Assembly: GCA_963580455.1 (NCBI GenBank)
Contig: OY756970.1
Location: 15,562,001 to 15,626,000 of the forward strand
DNA length: 64,000 nucleotides
Source of the DNA: Euonymus europaeus
Lineage: Eukaryota > Streptophyta > Magnoliopsida > Celastrales > Celastraceae
Direction of reading: 5' to 3'
Positions 61,401 through 64,000 of the stretch are shown here, in pieces (the first letter of the stretch is position 1; each line of letters opens with the position of its first letter). The notes under the pieces were generated by a model. It was not told the DNA's origin, did not search any database, and saw nothing but the letters and a program-made list of their open reading frames with translations. Both the position numbers and the translations under genes were made by a program.

Positions 61401-62800
61401 ATGGTTCTATGAATTACTAACACAGGGGGAATGGCTAAAGGATACGGTAAGGATTATAGTTACATGCATTATTGATTTAGAAAACATTGACATTTCGTTT
61501 AGTACATGATCAGAGTAGGTTTAGAACACATTCTCATCCAGGTTAGCAGACAGTTTTATGGGGTTTAGAGCACCACCATTTTTAGTTTAGAAGCCTTTTG
61601 TGTCTGGTTTAGAACACTTTCACAGTAGGTTTAGAAGACTATCTTATGTGGTTTAGAAATCTTTCACAGTAGGTTTAGAAGACTTTTGTGTGTGGTTTAA
61701 AACACTTTCGCAGTAGGTTTAGAAGACTTTTGTGTGTGGTTTAGAACACTTTCCCAGTAGGTTTAGAAGCCTATCTTGTGTGGTTTAGAAAACTTTCGCA
61801 GTAGGTTTAGAAGACTTTTGTGTGTCGTTTAGAACACTTTCACAGTAGGTTTAGAAGCCTATCTTGTGTGGTTTAGAAAACTTTCCCAGTAGGTTTAGAA
61901 GACTTTTGTGTGTGGTTTAGAACACTTTCATAGTAGGTTTAGAGGACTATCTTGTGTGGTTTAGAAAACTTTTACAATCGGTTTAGAAATGGTACAACAT
62001 TGACTGAGATTGTTCATTATTGTTTTTTTTGCAGCATCTGGACACTGCAATCGACTTTATTGTCCGTAGGAAAGATACCTACGCCAATGTCTTCCCACAA
62101 AAGTGCCACACATTGAACACCTTGTTCGCAGTAAGTTTCGCAAAAAATTAAAACTTTGTTGCTTTTTAATTTTTCTCAGCTTATCGTGGAATGAGTATAT
62201 CATGTTCATGTCCTTTCCAGCAATTCGTGACACACATGTATTTTTTGTTCGAGAAAACCATCGATCCAGCCGTATGGGATTCAGATAAAAGGCTATATAA
62301 CATTGTTGCTGGAGTTGGCGAGAACGTGGCATGGGCTGGTCTGGAAAATATATACTTTCCACATAATCTAAACGGTGATCATTGGATTGCAGTAAAAATT
62401 GACTTAAAGGGAAGGCAGATAGTTGCGTACGACTCCCTTAGAAGTCATATTAGGGCAGCACCCTTCAATGAACTAATGCAACCCTTTAGGCATATGATCC
62501 CTCAATTACTGAAGCGGACTGGAATTTTGGAAGCTACTGACAAGGACCAATGGCCGGTTCAGAGAGAAGTCAATGTTCCCCAACAAGATAATGGGTGAGT
62601 ATTTACAAGTTTATACCATTCATATTGTACAACGCTAACTGTTTGTTCGTATATGCAGTTCTGACTGTGGCGTGTTTACAATCAAATTCATCGAGTTGCT
62701 GAGTGCAGATGTTCCATTAGCTATTTTAAAGGCGTCCGAAATGGCCAAGTACAGGAAGATGATGGCAGCAGAATGTTGGATGGGAGAATGGGGTTGTTAG
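58441..62800 (+). CDS. DUF1985 plus Ulp1-type (C48) cysteine protease of a MULE
   Basis: Six exons: 58441-59136, 59617-59919, 60337-61446, 62035-62130, 62221-62594 and 62659-62800; 906 residues without a stop. The donor of exon 2 is the least certain. Residues about 1-232 are the DUF1985 domain of plant transposon proteins (FCGKRACFSVKEFNLITGL, LVLLVELVLLGKE, FPWGTVCFTRTVQGL). Residues about 334-600 are a very Lys/Glu-rich coiled-coil and nuclear-signal region with RRSQRLRG. The C-terminal peptidase has all four catalytic positions: His789 (GDHWI), Asp806 (AYDSL), the Gln of VPQQDNG (about 857) and Cys863 (SDCGVF). Active Ulp1 enzymes cleave SUMO from targets; whether this one does is unknown. 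The gene belongs to the MULE rather than the host. Introns are filled with GGTTTAGAAC-type repeats. Confidence 0.88.
59165..59600 (+). repeat. GGTTTAGAAC-type array, intron 1 of Ulp1 gene
   Basis: About 18 degenerate units of roughly 24 bp, such as TGATTGGTTTAGAACATGCT, fill nearly the whole intron. Variants replace TTTAGAAC with TTTTGAAC or TTTACAAC. Confidence 0.9.
59960..60270 (+). repeat. GGTTTAGAAC-type array, intron 2 of Ulp1 gene
   Basis: Four units of roughly 75 bp contain TTTAGACGTCGTTTATAGGA, GGCTGGGGTTTAGAACACAT and ATTTGGTTTAGAACAGTTAG. Units are very similar to each other, which suggests recent amplification. Confidence 0.9.
61470..61995 (+). repeat. GGTTTAGAAC-type array, intron 3 of Ulp1 gene
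   Basis: About ten higher-order units of 43-50 bp alternate GGTTTAGAACACTTTCACAG and TAGGTTTAGAAGACTTTTGT. Adjacent units are near-identical. Confidence 0.9.
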
Positions 62801-62804
62801 AAGT

Positions 62805-63025
62805 CCCTAGGTTTGGTTTGGAGCAATTTGCTGTTGGTTTAGAACTTTTATATTATTAGGTTAAGCACAGTTTAATATTTGGTTTATAACAACTACTTCA
62901 GTGTTAGTTTAGAACAATTCATCGGATGTTGGAAGTCCCTAGGTTTGGTTTGGAACACTTTGTTGTTGGTTTAGAAATGTTTATATTATTGGTTTAGCAC
63001 AGTTCATTATTTGATTTAGAACAAC
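62805..63025 (+). repeat. GGTTTAGAAC-type array, 3' of Ulp1 gene
   Basis: About ten units such as GTTGGTTTAGAAC and TTATTGGTTTAGCACAGTTC follow the stop codon. A longer unit (GAAGTCCCTAGGTTTGGTTT) is repeated at about 62802 and 62926. Confidence 0.85.
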
Positions 63026-63183
63026 ATCTGAACAAACTCCATTCCTTATGTTTCCCATGAATGCAGATAGTTGCCAGATCGCATTCTTTCATAGCTTTAC
63101 CTGTCCAGTAAGACAAACCTAATTTAGTTGATTATCTATACATAAAGAAAAGGTGTATAACAATTTCTTATATAGGGCACTCA

Positions 63184-64000
63184 CTAATTCGTTGGATGCA
63201 ATGGCGTCGGCTCCTTGCATGTTTGCCTGTTGTGACCTCGTTGTTTACACCGGCTGCACAATCTTGTTTTTATTGTCTCCCCTGGATGTTATATAATACA
63301 TTAAAAGCAAACCTTTAGACCTAAACATGCGATTGAAAGTAACTATGACTCTATGCTTACCTGTGGATGGTATTCTACGTTTCATTCTTCTCCCCACTCG
63401 TGGAGTATAAGCTGGAGGAAGTGATGTTACTGGAGGAACCGTGACTGTCTCATCAGTGCTAACTATGGGGTAAATAGGCTCTGCGTATGCAAGGACAAGC
63501 ATATCTGTAGTATAGTATTTGGAGCACAATGATGTTGTGGATAAATTTCTCGTTGCGATTGCAGCGCATGCATGGGTGCAAGGAAGATGATCCAAATCAA
63601 ACACCTTACAAGTGCAACTTTTGCTACCTAAATCCACTTGTCCTCCGATGTCCCCATCCCTAACGTGGAACTCGTTGTAGCTTATTGGTTGAACATGCAT
63701 TCGGCTAGCTTTTAACCGTCGAACCCGTAAGATTGTTTCATGGTGATCTGTGATTTCATTAGTCATGGCAGCTGCACCTTGTCGACGCTCATGGAACCAT
63801 CTTTGAAGCATTCCAACGACATATTTCATCAAACTTGTAATTGGCAACAACCGAGCCTCTTTCAAGGTTCCATTCATGCTCTCTGCAATGTTAGTGGTCA
63901 TGATGCTGTACCGATCCCCAGGGAAATGACATCTAGCCCACTTATGAAAACCTGCATCTTGCAAATAATCGTACACCTTCCCCTCCTCAAACCCTCTGAG
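63184..64000 (-). CDS. mudrA-like MULE transposase, C-terminal part
   Basis: Two exons are visible on the minus strand: 63361-64000 (continuing beyond the window) and 63184-63281. The peptide runs DYLQDAGFHKWARCHFPGDR, then MTTNIAESMNGTLKEAR, MLQRWFHERR, the SWIM zinc finger CTCKVFDLDHLPCTHACAA, and KYYTTDMLVLAYAEPIYPI. After the intron (donor GTAAGC) it ends with the CCHC zinc knuckle CSRCKQRGHNRQTC. This is the C-terminus of MURA-type transposases, which bind element ends and catalyse cut-and-paste. The catalytic DDE core lies upstream, outside the window. The frame is open throughout. Confidence 0.92.

Larger units (their letters stand above)
57585..64000. mobile_element. Mutator-like element with Ulp1 protease and mudrA genes (right end outside window)
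   Basis: A Ulp1-type peptidase gene (+, 58441-62800) and a mudrA-like transposase gene (-, from 63184 past the window end) lie tail to tail with 383 bp between. This gene pair is known from Ulp1-carrying plant MULEs (Kaonashi/KI-type in Arabidopsis, CUMULE in melon). The left boundary near 57585 is inferred from sequence change only. Every visible frame is open, so the element looks young. Confidence 0.7.

Noticed and set aside
58150..62000. CRISPR-like spaced repeats
   Set aside because: Regular spacing is only superficial. Units are degenerate and intronic in a plant gene, with no cas genes.
58150..63025. Telomere-like (TTTAGGG) repeats
   Set aside because: The repeated core is TTTAGAAC or TTTAGAAG, without runs of TTTAGGG, so interstitial telomeric DNA is not supported.

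Overview
The window is a piece of a plant nuclear genome, almost certainly a eudicot. Genes have many short exons with GT-AG introns, intergenic DNA is AT-rich, and there are MITEs, tRNA-derived SINEs, LTR remnants and Mutator, hAT, CACTA and Harbinger relics. The host proteins (CYP40, ARMC6-like, CDPK-related kinase, DUF1645, carboxylesterase, CCS1) are standard angiosperm families. No species can be named from the sequence alone. Exon boundaries were read by eye from splice consensus, frame continuity and remembered family sequences, so single-base errors are possible.

Layout. 1-3230: the 3' exons of a cyclophilin-40 gene (+), with a transposon-like block in the intron at the window edge. 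4247-7572: a seven-exon ARMC6-like armadillo gene (-), convergent with CYP40. 10079-10663: a two-exon secreted cupredoxin-like gene (+). 10664-16442: a long TE-littered gap. 16443-25893: an eleven-exon CDPK-related kinase (+), whose first intron holds a 1354-bp Mutator-type foldback element with a 9-bp target duplication. 27728-28774: a broken Harbinger-derived gene of the ALP1-like/At3g19120 type (-). 31911-32867: an intronless DUF1645 gene (-). 35085-41505: an RBP45/RBP47 RNA-binding protein gene (-) in decay, with premature stops, frameshifts, a solo LTR, MITEs and a LINE tail. 42024-42316: a near-palindromic SINE-like pair. 43308-45480: hAT and FAR1/MULE transposase relics side by side. 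48990-49886: an intronless plant carboxylesterase (-). 51551-51767: two tandem hairpins resembling miR477 precursors. 53379-57481: an eight-exon CCS1 gene (-) for plastid cytochrome c maturation. 57585-64000: the left part of an apparently recent Mutator-like element carrying an intact six-exon Ulp1-type cysteine protease gene (+) and the C-terminal end of a mudrA-like transposase (-), arranged tail to tail.

The host genes look like ordinary independent neighbours, not a functional cluster. The most distinctive structures are the Ulp1-bearing MULE, whose introns and flanks (but not exons) carry arrays of a GGTTTAGAAC-type motif; the long-TIR foldback in the kinase intron; the miR477-like hairpin pair; and the staged decay of the RBP47 gene.
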